Assembly (NCBI GenBank): GCA_947624745.1
Contig: CANQLR010000017.1
Span: 1-51,715 of the forward strand
Source: an uncultured Clostridia bacterium
GTDB taxonomy: Bacteria; Bacillota; Clostridia; Oscillospirales; Ruminococcaceae
DNA: 51,715 nt
Reading direction: 5' to 3'
The stretch's first letter is position 1. Each line of letters opens with the position of its first letter. The notes below the pieces were generated by a model. It was given only the letters and a program-made list of their open reading frames with translations. It did no database searches and had not been told where the DNA came from. Both the position numbers and the translations under genes were made by a program. Positions 1-7,877 of this stretch are shown here, in pieces.

Positions 1-74
1 AGGGATGCTGCTCGCCCCTATTGGATGACCCAGAGCCGAAAGGCGGGCGCTGCCCTCCTTTGGAAACCTCCCGT

Positions 75-138
75 ATTTTCCTCGCCGGTGAGTACCCAAA
101 CTATGATGAGGACAGTTTGAGTATCTGACGAGGAAAAT
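75..138. repeat. Long imperfect hairpin at window edge, unassigned
   Basis: A perfect 10-bp inverted repeat (ATTTTCCTCG at 75-84, CGAGGAAAAT at 129-138) encloses a second imperfect stem (91-102 with 114-124). Neither side is followed by a T-run that would make it a plain terminator. It lies in the lower-G+C DNA left of rlmD and may belong to the end or a regulatory region of an integrated element. Bases 1-74 are open in one frame into the window but I cannot assign a gene. Bases 139-241 are AT-rich and I see nothing further there. Confidence 0.5.
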
Positions 139-241
139 AAAAAACCGCTGTAATTTTCACCAAGTACGCAAATGAATATATAGTGATCTTCCTATAACAG
201 TTGACACACCACATTACACATTCATTTTGTGAATCGCCATA

Positions 242-1945
242 TCATATCTCTAGGGAAAGTGCCGCCTCCCATTCCTCTTTTATCTGCCTGATCGACTGCT
301 GTCTCTCGGTTCGTTCCTCGCTCACTGCTTTCGCGGCAATATCAAAGAGCCGGCTATCAAGCTGCCATTTCTCCCGTGTGCGGTCTCCGTCCCCAAAAAG
401 AGCAAACGCCGTGGCTCCGAGGGTATAGACGTTTGTAATCTCATCAATAGAAGCTCCCAGCTGATATTCCTCCGGCGACTGAAAGCGGGAACTGCCCCAC
501 ATCCGTCCCATATCGTTGATACATGGCTGTCTGCGGAAAAAGTCTATATCGCAGATCGTTGTTTTGCCATTCTCAAAGTCATACAGGATGCTGCCGTCAT
601 AAAAGTCGATAGCAACGTAATTTTGCGAGGCAATATATTCAAAGAAATCCAGTATATCGCTGAACACGCAGAGCTTGTCTCGAGCGGGGAGTTTCATAAA
701 CCGCCGGTGCTGCGCCGGATACATGACTCCCATACAATCTCCGGCGGCCCACCTGAATACCATCGCAAAGCCGCCGCCTAAATCTTTTGCCTCAAGAAAT
801 TCGATCAGATTTCTGTGCTGCAAATCCCGGTAAACCGGCAACGTGGCCTTCAATCTGGCGACTGCGTCCGCAGGATCGCCTCCATATCGTTCAGCAGGGG
901 CACCGGCGAATTTGACAAAATATCGCCGTCCGTCCTTTTCCGTTCCGAAACAGATATTTCCCGAATCCTGATCGTCAAATACTTTGAATACCGTCCCGTA
1001 CTCTTTCAGAAAACCGAAATCAAAAGCGCTTTTCAGCTTGAACGGAACCCCGTCGATCGATTGCAGATAATAACCTTTGAAATACCACGACGGCACCGGA
1101 TCGCGCATATTGTCATACCAGTTCAGAATATCCTTCGCCTGGTTCAGCATGGTATTTACTTCATCCTGTCCGAAGGGGATCGCCCAGTACACGGAAGAAA
1201 GTGTGTTGCTCGCGATATAAAGGGCAAGCAGCTTCCAGAATTCCAGCGGAACATCGCCGTCAAAGTAGCCGTTCACCATGCCGGACGCAAAGAGGGGGGA
1301 TTTCTGGGCACACCATACAATACGGTTAAATTCCTCCCACGGATCGCCGAAATCATACCGGTCAAAATCAATGATTTGCAATTTTCCGTCCCGGTCGATC
1401 ATCATATTTCCGATGTGATAGTCGCCGTGCTGGAACACCTGCGGCCTGCCTTTCAGCAAATGACGGTTTTCTCGAATGTAGTCGATAAACGCTTGTCCGT
1501 TTTCATAATGAATCGGACACTCCATATATTTCTGGATTTTGTTGTCCATCTTCCGATTGAAACGGCTTTCCCAGTCCTCCTGCGTTCCCGGAGCCGGTAT
1601 CGAATGGATTTTCCTCAAAATACGTCCGGCTTCCAACCCATATATATACTGCTCGGTATCCGCCAAGAAAGGGATCACACTCTCTGCGTCATCCCCGTCG
1701 ATCCATGTTTGAACAGTATATACGCCATCCTCACAGGCGCCGAACTCAACGGGTTTACACATGGGCACATCAAGAGCCGCAACCTCCTGCTGCATACGAA
1801 ACATATCCGCCCGACTTGCGCTTTTCTCTTTGGGCGTAATCCGTAAAAGATATTTTGTACCATCAGAGGTCGTTGCGCAGTATTTCCGATCACATGACCA
1901 GCCTTTATTGATTGGTTCCTTGCTTACAAATGTCATTTGAATCAT
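242..1945 (-). CDS. Double-kinase fusion: APH-type phosphotransferase plus protein-kinase-like domain
   Basis: The 567-residue protein joins two kinase folds. The N-terminal half is an aminoglycoside/choline-type phosphotransferase (APH): HGDYHIGN at 173-180 gives the Brenner motif and IDFD at 192-195 the metal-binding Asp. The C-terminal half (about 310-560) resembles a Ser/Thr kinase: a VKF lysine near 345, Asp447 at the HRD-loop position with Ser452 in place of the usual Asn, IDFF with Asp468 at the DFG position, and SPEE at 490-493 like an APE motif. Both domains may phosphorylate, or the second may be a degenerate regulator; the substrate is unknown. The ATG at 1945 has GGAGAG just upstream. 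It lies 28 bp downstream of rlmD in the same orientation, in DNA of clearly lower G+C, so it is probably cargo of an integrated element. Confidence 0.75.
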   Translation of the reverse strand: MIQMTFVSKEPINKGWSCDRKYCATTSDGTKYLLRITPKEKSASRADMFRMQQEVAALDVPMCKPVEFGACEDGVYTVQTWIDGDDAESVIPFLADTEQYIYGLEAGRILRKIHSIPAPGTQEDWESRFNRKMDNKIQKYMECPIHYENGQAFIDYIRENRHLLKGRPQVFQHGDYHIGNMMIDRDGKLQIIDFDRYDFGDPWEEFNRIVWCAQKSPLFASGMVNGYFDGDVPLEFWKLLALYIASNTLSSVYWAIPFGQDEVNTMLNQAKDILNWYDNMRDPVPSWYFKGYYLQSIDGVPFKLKSAFDFGFLKEYGTVFKVFDDQDSGNICFGTEKDGRRYFVKFAGAPAERYGGDPADAVARLKATLPVYRDLQHRNLIEFLEAKDLGGGFAMVFRWAAGDCMGVMYPAQHRRFMKLPARDKLCVFSDILDFFEYIASQNYVAIDFYDGSILYDFENGKTTICDIDFFRRQPCINDMGRMWGSSRFQSPEEYQLGASIDEITNVYTLGATAFALFGDGDRTREKWQLDSRLFDIAAKAVSEERTERQQSIRQIKEEWEAALSLEI

Positions 1946-1973
1946 AAATCTCTCCTATGCTATGTGTGTACGG

Positions 1974-3593
1974 TTATATCATTTTGAAATATTCAAGCGC
2001 CGCCCGTATCGCCGCCTCTTTCTCCGGCGGACATTGGGGTTGCTTAGAATCTTCCGACTTCGGCTTGTTATAGTTCTCCCGTTCAATAATCCCGCACTTC
2101 CGCTTCACTTGCGCGATATACAAATGGCTGACTTTCATTCCGAATTTCTCCAGCACATACCCTTTGATTTCCTCATAGCTGGCTTTCTTCTCGGCGGCGG
2201 TCAAATCCATCTCGTCCATGGTGAGTTCAACTTCAATATGATGCTCGACATTGAGTTTGGACAATAAGCATACCGTCTCCACGTGGCTCGTTCGCGGGAA
2301 CATATCGACCGGGGCGTAGGCGGCGGGGGTGTAAAAATCGCTAAGGTACTTAACATCTCGGGCGGCGGTGGCGGGGTTGCAGGAGATCATCACGACCCGC
2401 GAGGGGGACATTTTCGCGACCGCGTCGAGCGTTTTTCGGTCGCAGCCGCGGCGGGGCGGGTCAAGGATGATGACATCCGGCCGAAGCCCCGATTTTTCAA
2501 GCTTTTCGGCGATGTCGCCCGCGTCGCCGAGGAAAAATTCCGCGTTTTTGATTCCGTTTGCCCGGGCGTTTTCGCGCGCGTTTTCGACCGCCTCGGGCAC
2601 GATCTCGACCCCGATAATGCAGCCCGCCCTCCCTGCCATCGTGAGGCCGATGGTGCCCGCGCCGCAGTAAAGATCAAGCACCGTCTCGCGGCCGGAAAGC
2701 CCGGCGTACTCGGCCGCCTTTTGATACAAAAGCTCCGCAGCCGGGGCGTTTATCTGGTAAAAACTGTGAGGGCTGAGCCGCACTTTGACCCCCAAAAGCT
2801 CGTCGCGAATGCTGCCGTCGCCCGAAAGAACGACGTTTTCCGCGCCCAAAATCACGTTCGTGCGGGCGGAGTTGACGTTCAAGACGACCGTCGAAATTTC
2901 GGGGAATTTTTCCGCGCAGATCTCCGCGAGACGGTCGTAAACGTCGGTTTTTCGGCTCACGACGAGGCAAAGCATGATCTCGCCGGAGCGCTGCCCGCGG
3001 CGGAGGTAGATATGCCGCAGAAGCCCCTCCCCCGTCGTTTCGTCGTAGCAGAAGAGGCGGTTTCGGCGCTGATATTCGATAATTATATCAATTATTTCGT
3101 TAAATATTTTCGGGTGGAGCTTGCAGTCCCGCGCCTCGATAAGGCGGTGGGAGCGCTCGGAGAAAAAGCCGCAGACAGGCCCGTTTTCGCCCTCCCGAAC
3201 AGGCAGCTGCGCCTTGTTGCGGTAGCCCTCGGTCACGCCGGTCGAGATGATCGGCTCGCCCGGAATGTCGAGCCCGCCGAGTCTTCTGAACGCGTCGGCG
3301 ACAAAGCTCTGTTTCGCAGAAAGCTCCTCTTGGTAGCTGATGTGGCGGAAGTCGCAGCCTCCGCAAAGGCCGAAGGAATGGCAATCGCAGGAGATCCGGC
3401 ATGGCGAAGGCTTAATCAGCTTAGCCATTTTAGCGTAGGCGTAACTTTTAAGCACTTTAACAATAATGCACTCGCAGACGTCGCCGGGAGCCGTGAGCGG
3501 GACGAAGACCGCCATGCCCTCGTGGCGCGCGACTCCCAAGCCTTCATTAGTTAAGCTAATTATTTCAAGGGTGACGGTATCGTTTTTCTTCAA
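1974..3593 (-). CDS. rlmD: 23S rRNA (uracil-C5)-methyltransferase RlmD with foreign C-terminal tail
   Basis: This SAM-dependent enzyme makes 5-methyluridine in 23S rRNA. An N-terminal TRAM domain (about 1-60) is followed by iron-sulfur cysteines (C71, C77, C80 and a downstream CKLH Cys157), the SAM loop VLDLYCGAGTIGL (305-317), LDPPRRG (378-384) and the catalytic Cys405 in SCNPA. The HVETV motif (437-441) normally sits near the end of a protein of about 450 residues. Here 91 more residues (449-539, encoded by 1974-2249) follow, in DNA of about half G+C against about two-thirds in the body. The start is TTG at 3593, with GGAGG seven bases upstream, overlapping the hemZ stop (TTGA). It is last in the recJ operon. 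Several Firmicutes mobile elements use the 3' end of rum genes as an integration site, which fits a hybrid end here. Confidence 0.9.
   Translation of the reverse strand: MKKNDTVTLEIISLTNEGLGVARHEGMAVFVPLTAPGDVCECIIVKVLKSYAYAKMAKLIKPSPCRISCDCHSFGLCGGCDFRHISYQEELSAKQSFVADAFRRLGGLDIPGEPIISTGVTEGYRNKAQLPVREGENGPVCGFFSERSHRLIEARDCKLHPKIFNEIIDIIIEYQRRNRLFCYDETTGEGLLRHIYLRRGQRSGEIMLCLVVSRKTDVYDRLAEICAEKFPEISTVVLNVNSARTNVILGAENVVLSGDGSIRDELLGVKVRLSPHSFYQINAPAAELLYQKAAEYAGLSGRETVLDLYCGAGTIGLTMAGRAGCIIGVEIVPEAVENARENARANGIKNAEFFLGDAGDIAEKLEKSGLRPDVIILDPPRRGCDRKTLDAVAKMSPSRVVMISCNPATAARDVKYLSDFYTPAAYAPVDMFPRTSHVETVCLLSKLNVEHHIEVELTMDEMDLTAAEKKASYEEIKGYVLEKFGMKVSHLYIAQVKRKCGIIERENYNKPKSEDSKQPQCPPEKEAAIRAALEYFKMI
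2259..2285. other. Candidate integration junction (att-like) in rlmD codons 437-445
   Basis: These bases encode the conserved HVETVCLLS stretch of RlmD. To the right (codons 1-436) the DNA is G+C-rich and typical of the chromosome; to the left the base composition drops and the protein continues into a tail not part of the usual RlmD family. Elements such as phi-m46.1 of Streptococcus are known to insert in rum-type genes. That this exact stretch is the crossover core is inference; the other end of the element would lie left of the window. Confidence 0.4.
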
Positions 3594-5059
3594 GATATTT
3601 CCTCCATGAGCAGTTTTTCGGCCGCATGCTTCCGATTTATCACCGTTTCGTTAAACTTGTTTAAGTATTCGAGCGGGTATTTCGGGTTGTAGAACCGCTC
3701 GATCCGCCCCTCGCGGCGCAGAATTTTCGTCGCGCCGCCCGCGCCGACCGCCCATACCGACTGCGTCTCCTCCATCATCGCGATGTTGTAGACCCCCGCC
3801 GTGCCGTCGCGCTCCCAGCCGACGTTTTCGAGGTTTTTGAGCTGGTTTTTCTGGCGGTAGAGGTAGTAGGGCCGGTAGCCCGCCTCGGTGAGCCGCCGGG
3901 AGCCGTACTCGACGCACTCCTCGGCGCAGTCGGAGCCCGCGATCGCGGCATGGCCGTAGTCGGCGGCGCGCTTGATCGAAAGGGTGTGAAGTGTGATATT
4001 TTCGGGCGCGAGCTCGATAATCTTGTTAATTGTTTCGCAGGATCCGTCAAAGGTGTCTTTGGGGAGTCCCGCGATCAGGTCGACGTTGATCGCCTTGAAT
4101 CCGACCTTTTTCGCGAGATCATACGCCTCAAAAAACTGCTCGACGGTATGCCTGCGGCCGATGGCTTCAAGCACTTCCGGGCGCAATGTCTGCGGGTTCA
4201 CGCTGATGCGATCTGCTCCGAGACTTTTAATCACATTAAGCTTTTCCTCGGTGATGGTGTCGGGCCGCCCGGCCTCGACGGTATACTCGCGAAGTGAGGA
4301 TAAGTTAAACCCGACTTTTATCGCCGACATGATTTTTTCGAGGTCCGAGGCGCACAGGGAGGTCGGCGTGCCTCCCCCGAAATAGACGGAGTCGAGCGTG
4401 AGGCCGAGCCTTCCGATAGCCTCGGCGCTTATGGAAATTTCGTCGCAGAGACGCTCGACGTAGGCCGGAATCAGGCGCTTTGCGGCCTCGACCGAGCTCG
4501 AAACGAAGCTGCAATAGGCGCAGCGGCTCGGGCAGAACGGGATCGAGACGTAGAGGCTGATGGAATTTTTCGGCGTGTTTTCAAGTATCTGCCTCTGATT
4601 TTTCGCGACCCGCAGCGAAAGCGCGGTCTTTTCGGGGTCGACGAAGAGCTCGCGGCGCATGTATTCGGCGAGGTTTTCCTCCCCGAGGCGCGCGGCGAGC
4701 CTGCTCACGAGCTTTACCGGGCGAACGCCGGTCAGAATGCCCCATTTCGGGGTGATCCCGGTGAGGCGGGTCATCAGCCTGAACATCTCACGGCAGAGGG
4801 CGAGCTCGCAGGCGTGCTCGTAGCCGTCCGAGGCGAGGGGCACGCGCTCCCCCGCCGACGTGAGCGTTCGGCCGTTTACGCGGCACTGCGCGGTCAGGAT
4901 CGCTTCGCCGCCCGAAATTTCACGATTTAAAAGGCAGTAGTCCCCCTCGGGCGGGGGCGGGCAGTCTGCCAAAAAATTGAAGCTTTCGGCGGGGATAAAA
5001 AGCTTCATCACCGCCTCGGCCTCGTATTTGAAGTTATGTCCCGTGAAGATCAGAGTCAT
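3590..5059 (-). CDS. hemZ: Coproporphyrinogen dehydrogenase HemZ-type radical SAM protein
   Basis: A 489-residue radical SAM protein of the HemN/HemZ group, named for anaerobic oxidative decarboxylation of coproporphyrinogen III. The [4Fe-4S] motif is C176xxxC180xxC183 in CPSRCAYCSF, followed by the GGGTP motif at about 227-231. The long N-terminal region before the radical SAM core (1-165) is the typical HemZ layout, unlike HemN/HemW. The ATG at 5059 overlaps the upstream MBL stop (ATGA) and has GGAGG seven bases away. It is the fourth gene in the recJ operon, a common clostridial arrangement. Because no other heme genes are visible here, the true substrate in this organism is uncertain. Confidence 0.88.
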   Translation of the reverse strand: MTLIFTGHNFKYEAEAVMKLFIPAESFNFLADCPPPPEGDYCLLNREISGGEAILTAQCRVNGRTLTSAGERVPLASDGYEHACELALCREMFRLMTRLTGITPKWGILTGVRPVKLVSRLAARLGEENLAEYMRRELFVDPEKTALSLRVAKNQRQILENTPKNSISLYVSIPFCPSRCAYCSFVSSSVEAAKRLIPAYVERLCDEISISAEAIGRLGLTLDSVYFGGGTPTSLCASDLEKIMSAIKVGFNLSSLREYTVEAGRPDTITEEKLNVIKSLGADRISVNPQTLRPEVLEAIGRRHTVEQFFEAYDLAKKVGFKAINVDLIAGLPKDTFDGSCETINKIIELAPENITLHTLSIKRAADYGHAAIAGSDCAEECVEYGSRRLTEAGYRPYYLYRQKNQLKNLENVGWERDGTAGVYNIAMMEETQSVWAVGAGGATKILRREGRIERFYNPKYPLEYLNKFNETVINRKHAAEKLLMEEIS

Positions 5060-5691
5060 GAAAAGTCCTCCAAGTCCCTTAAATAGGGGTTATACAGCCT
5101 CTCCGCCTCGGTGTCGGTCGGCATTCCGTGGCCCGGGAACACTCGCATTCTGCCGCACTTTTTAATTAAGCGGCTTATTGATCTTATGAGCTGCGCGTAA
5201 TCCCCGTCGCCAAGGTCGGTCCTGCCGACGGTGCCCTCGAAGAGCGTGTCGCCGGTAAAAACCTCGTCGGGCGTGATGTATGAGACCGAGCCGAGGGTGT
5301 GCCCGGGGGTGAAAAGCACCTCGAGACGAAGGCCGCCTTGGGTGATGATATCGCCGTCCTTGATCTCGCAAACGCCGTATTTAAAGGACTCGAACGGGGT
5401 GCCGAAGTAGGACGCCATCGAGGCTTTTGGGTCGTAGAGCATGTCCTTATCGGCGGGGTGGATATACACCTCGCAGTCATATTTTTCCTTAAGACCGTTA
5501 AGCGCTTCGATGTGGTCGCAGTGGCCGTGAGTGAGAAGAATCTTTTTGAGGGTGAGGCCGATACGTTCAAGCTCTTTAATTATTATTTCGGCGGAATAGG
5601 GCGCGTCGATGAGGACTGCCTCGCCGTTATCCCCCAAAATATAGCAATTTGTGCCGAAATCTCCCAGATCGCGCAGGGCTGAAAAGATCAT
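5056..5691 (-). CDS. Metallo-beta-lactamase-fold hydrolase (glyoxalase II-like)
   Basis: The 211-residue protein has the complete MBL metal-binding set: T-H55-G-H57-C-D59-H60, H131 in PGHT, D148 in FTGDTL and H188 in FPGHG. The PGHTxGS and GDTLF motifs match the glyoxalase II/YcbL branch, so thioester hydrolysis (hydroxyacylglutathione-like) is the family prediction; the actual thiol in a clostridium is unlikely to be glutathione. It overlaps relA by four bases (ATGA) and hemZ by four bases, so it is translationally coupled to both. Neighbours relA and hemZ match a conserved Firmicutes cluster in which this MBL protein regularly occurs. Confidence 0.87.
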   Translation of the reverse strand: MIFSALRDLGDFGTNCYILGDNGEAVLIDAPYSAEIIIKELERIGLTLKKILLTHGHCDHIEALNGLKEKYDCEVYIHPADKDMLYDPKASMASYFGTPFESFKYGVCEIKDGDIITQGGLRLEVLFTPGHTLGSVSYITPDEVFTGDTLFEGTVGRTDLGDGDYAQLIRSISRLIKKCGRMRVFPGHGMPTDTEAERLYNPYLRDLEDFS

Positions 5692-7877
5692 TTTGCCCTC
5701 CTTTCGACCGAGAGGACCCCCGAAATTTTCTTCATTCGCGAGATGACCCCCTCGAGCTCGGCGGTGCCGGCGACCGAGATCGTCACCGAGCCCATGAAAT
5801 TGCCGTTTTTAAGCACTCTCGCGGCGGCCTCGTGGGTCGAGATTCGCGCCTCGCTGAGGCTGTTCATAACGTCCGAAAAAATTCCTATTCTGTTATATCC
5901 TATGACATCGAGCCCGACCTTGTAGTGCCCCTGGGTCTTGCCGCCCGCCCAGCGCACAGCCACCCAGCGCTCAGGCTCGGCGTCCTTCTGCGAGAGGTAG
6001 TTCACGCAGTCCTTTTTGTGCACCGAAACGCCGTGACCGCGGGTGATGAAGCCGATTATGTCGTCCCCCGGGAGCGGCGAGCAGCACTGCGAGAGCTTGA
6101 CGACGCAGTTTTCGAGGCCGTCGACTATCACCCCGGTACCGGAGCGGTCGGCCGTCGGGGTAAACTCGAAGCTGTCCTGCGGCTCCTTCTGGGGCTCGAC
6201 GAATTTTTTCTGGTAGTCCTCCTTTAAGCGCGGGAGAATTTTAGAAAGGCTCACCCCGCCGTAGCCTATCGCGGCGTAAAAGTCGTCGATCGTCTCGCAG
6301 CCGTGGTGCTTCATGTCGACGGCGACGAGCTCCGGCAGGTCCTCCTCCGAGATGTGGATAAGGTTGCGGCGAAGTTCCCTCCAAAGGGCTTCCTTGCCCT
6401 CGGTGATGTTCTCCTCGCGGCGCTCTTTTTTGAACCACGCCCGTATCTTGGCCTTCGCCTCGTTCGTCTGGGCGATGTTCAGCCAGTCGCGGTTGGGACC
6501 GTGGGCGGGGTCCTTCGAGGTGATTATCTCGATTATCTCGCCGGTCTTGATGACATAGTCAAACGGGACGAGCTTTTTATCGACCTTTGCGCCGGTCATC
6601 CTGTGGCCGACCTGCGTGTGTATCGCGTAGGCGAAGTCTATGACGGTCGCGCCCTGCGGGAGGGTCTTTACGTCGCCCTTCGGGGTCATCGCGAACACGT
6701 CCTCTGGGGCAAGGTCGTTTTTGATGGCGCGGACAATGTCCTCGGCGTCGTCGGTCTCCTTCTGGGTGTCGAGAATGCGGCGGACCCAGTTTAAGCGCTC
6801 GTCGAATTTATACCTGCCCCGCCTGCCCTCCTTGTATTTCCAGTGGGCGGCGATGCCGAATTCGGCGGTGTGGTGCATCTCCCATGTGCGTATCTGCACC
6901 TCGAACGGTATGCCCTCCCTGCCCATGACGGTGGTGTGGAGGGACTGGTACATATTCGCCTTCGGGGTCGAGATATAGTCCTTGAAGCGGTTCGGTATCG
7001 GCTGGAACATATCGTGCATGATGCCGAGGACATTGTAGCAGTCGGTAACGGTGTTGACAATCACCCGGACGGCGTATTTATCGTATATTTCGTCGAAGGT
7101 CTTGCCCTGCTCGTAGACCTTTTTGTAGATTCCGTAGGCGCTTTTCACCCTGCCCTCGACGGTGGGGACGGGGTCGAAATCCTTGGCGAGGCGGGCCTTT
7201 ATGCGGGATTTTATCGACTCGATGAATTCCTCGCGGTCGTGCTTCGACTTTTCGAGGAGCTGCTCTATCTCGGCGTAGGCGAACGGGTCGAGGTAGGAAA
7301 AGGATATGTCCTCGAGCTCCTCCTTGAGCTGGCGTATTCCGAGGCGGTTCGCGAGCGGCACGAATATCGACATGGTCTCGAGCGAGACGTCGCGGCGCTT
7401 TATCCCGCTTCTGAAGCCGAGGGTGCGCATGTTGTGGAGTCTGTCGGCGAGCTTTATTATGATGACCCTGATGTCCTTTGACATCGAGAGGAAAATTTTT
7501 CTGATGTTTTCGGCCTGCTGCTCCTCCTTCGAGGCGAGTTTGATCTTATCAAGCTTTGTGACTCCGTCGACGAGGTTCGCGACGTCCGCACCGAATTTTT
7601 GCCGCACGTCGTCATAGGTCGCGGGGGTGTCCTCCACAACGTCGTGCAGAAGCGCCGCGCAGATGGCGTCGGTGTCCATGCCGAGGTCGACAAGTATCGT
7701 CGCGACGGCGAGCGGGTGGGTGATATAGGGCTCGCCCGACTCGCGAAGCTGTCCCTCGTGCATCTCGCGGGCATAGGCGTAGGCCTCGCGAAGCTTCGGG
7801 ATATTATAGTGCCTGTCCATCTCGACAAGGCGGTTTATAAGCTTTTCAAAGGTTTCGTTGCAGTTGTCAATGGTCAT
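5688..7877 (-). CDS. relA: Bifunctional (p)ppGpp synthetase/hydrolase Rel
   Basis: The 729-residue protein is a full-length long RSH enzyme that makes and degrades the stringent-response alarmone. The N-terminal hydrolase HD motif is intact (H54, H78-D79 in LLHDVVEDT). The synthetase domain (about 240-350) has the RFKD motif at 298-301, the RxKD form typical of bifunctional Rel/SpoT, and EVQIRT at 326-331. TGS (about 395-455), a zinc-finger-like CCSPLPGD segment and a C-terminal ACT domain (about 655-729) follow. The ATG at 7877 overlaps the recJ stop by four bases, with AAGGAG upstream. In many Firmicutes apt sits between recJ and relA and dtd follows relA; both are absent here. Confidence 0.95.
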   Translation of the reverse strand: MTIDNCNETFEKLINRLVEMDRHYNIPKLREAYAYAREMHEGQLRESGEPYITHPLAVATILVDLGMDTDAICAALLHDVVEDTPATYDDVRQKFGADVANLVDGVTKLDKIKLASKEEQQAENIRKIFLSMSKDIRVIIIKLADRLHNMRTLGFRSGIKRRDVSLETMSIFVPLANRLGIRQLKEELEDISFSYLDPFAYAEIEQLLEKSKHDREEFIESIKSRIKARLAKDFDPVPTVEGRVKSAYGIYKKVYEQGKTFDEIYDKYAVRVIVNTVTDCYNVLGIMHDMFQPIPNRFKDYISTPKANMYQSLHTTVMGREGIPFEVQIRTWEMHHTAEFGIAAHWKYKEGRRGRYKFDERLNWVRRILDTQKETDDAEDIVRAIKNDLAPEDVFAMTPKGDVKTLPQGATVIDFAYAIHTQVGHRMTGAKVDKKLVPFDYVIKTGEIIEIITSKDPAHGPNRDWLNIAQTNEAKAKIRAWFKKERREENITEGKEALWRELRRNLIHISEEDLPELVAVDMKHHGCETIDDFYAAIGYGGVSLSKILPRLKEDYQKKFVEPQKEPQDSFEFTPTADRSGTGVIVDGLENCVVKLSQCCSPLPGDDIIGFITRGHGVSVHKKDCVNYLSQKDAEPERWVAVRWAGGKTQGHYKVGLDVIGYNRIGIFSDVMNSLSEARISTHEAAARVLKNGNFMGSVTISVAGTAELEGVISRMKKISGVLSVERRAK

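Noticed and set aside
192-225. Plus-strand promoter near TTGACA at about 192
   Set aside because: No acceptable -10 box 16-18 bp downstream and no plus-strand gene follows.
815-1846. Long plus-strand open frame opposite the double-kinase gene
   Set aside because: No ribosome binding site or recognisable domain; the minus frame has clear kinase motifs and a good start.
2283-3554. Long plus-strand open frame opposite rlmD
   Set aside because: Arg/Val/Ala-rich translation typical of the complement of a G+C-rich gene; rlmD motifs are on the other strand.
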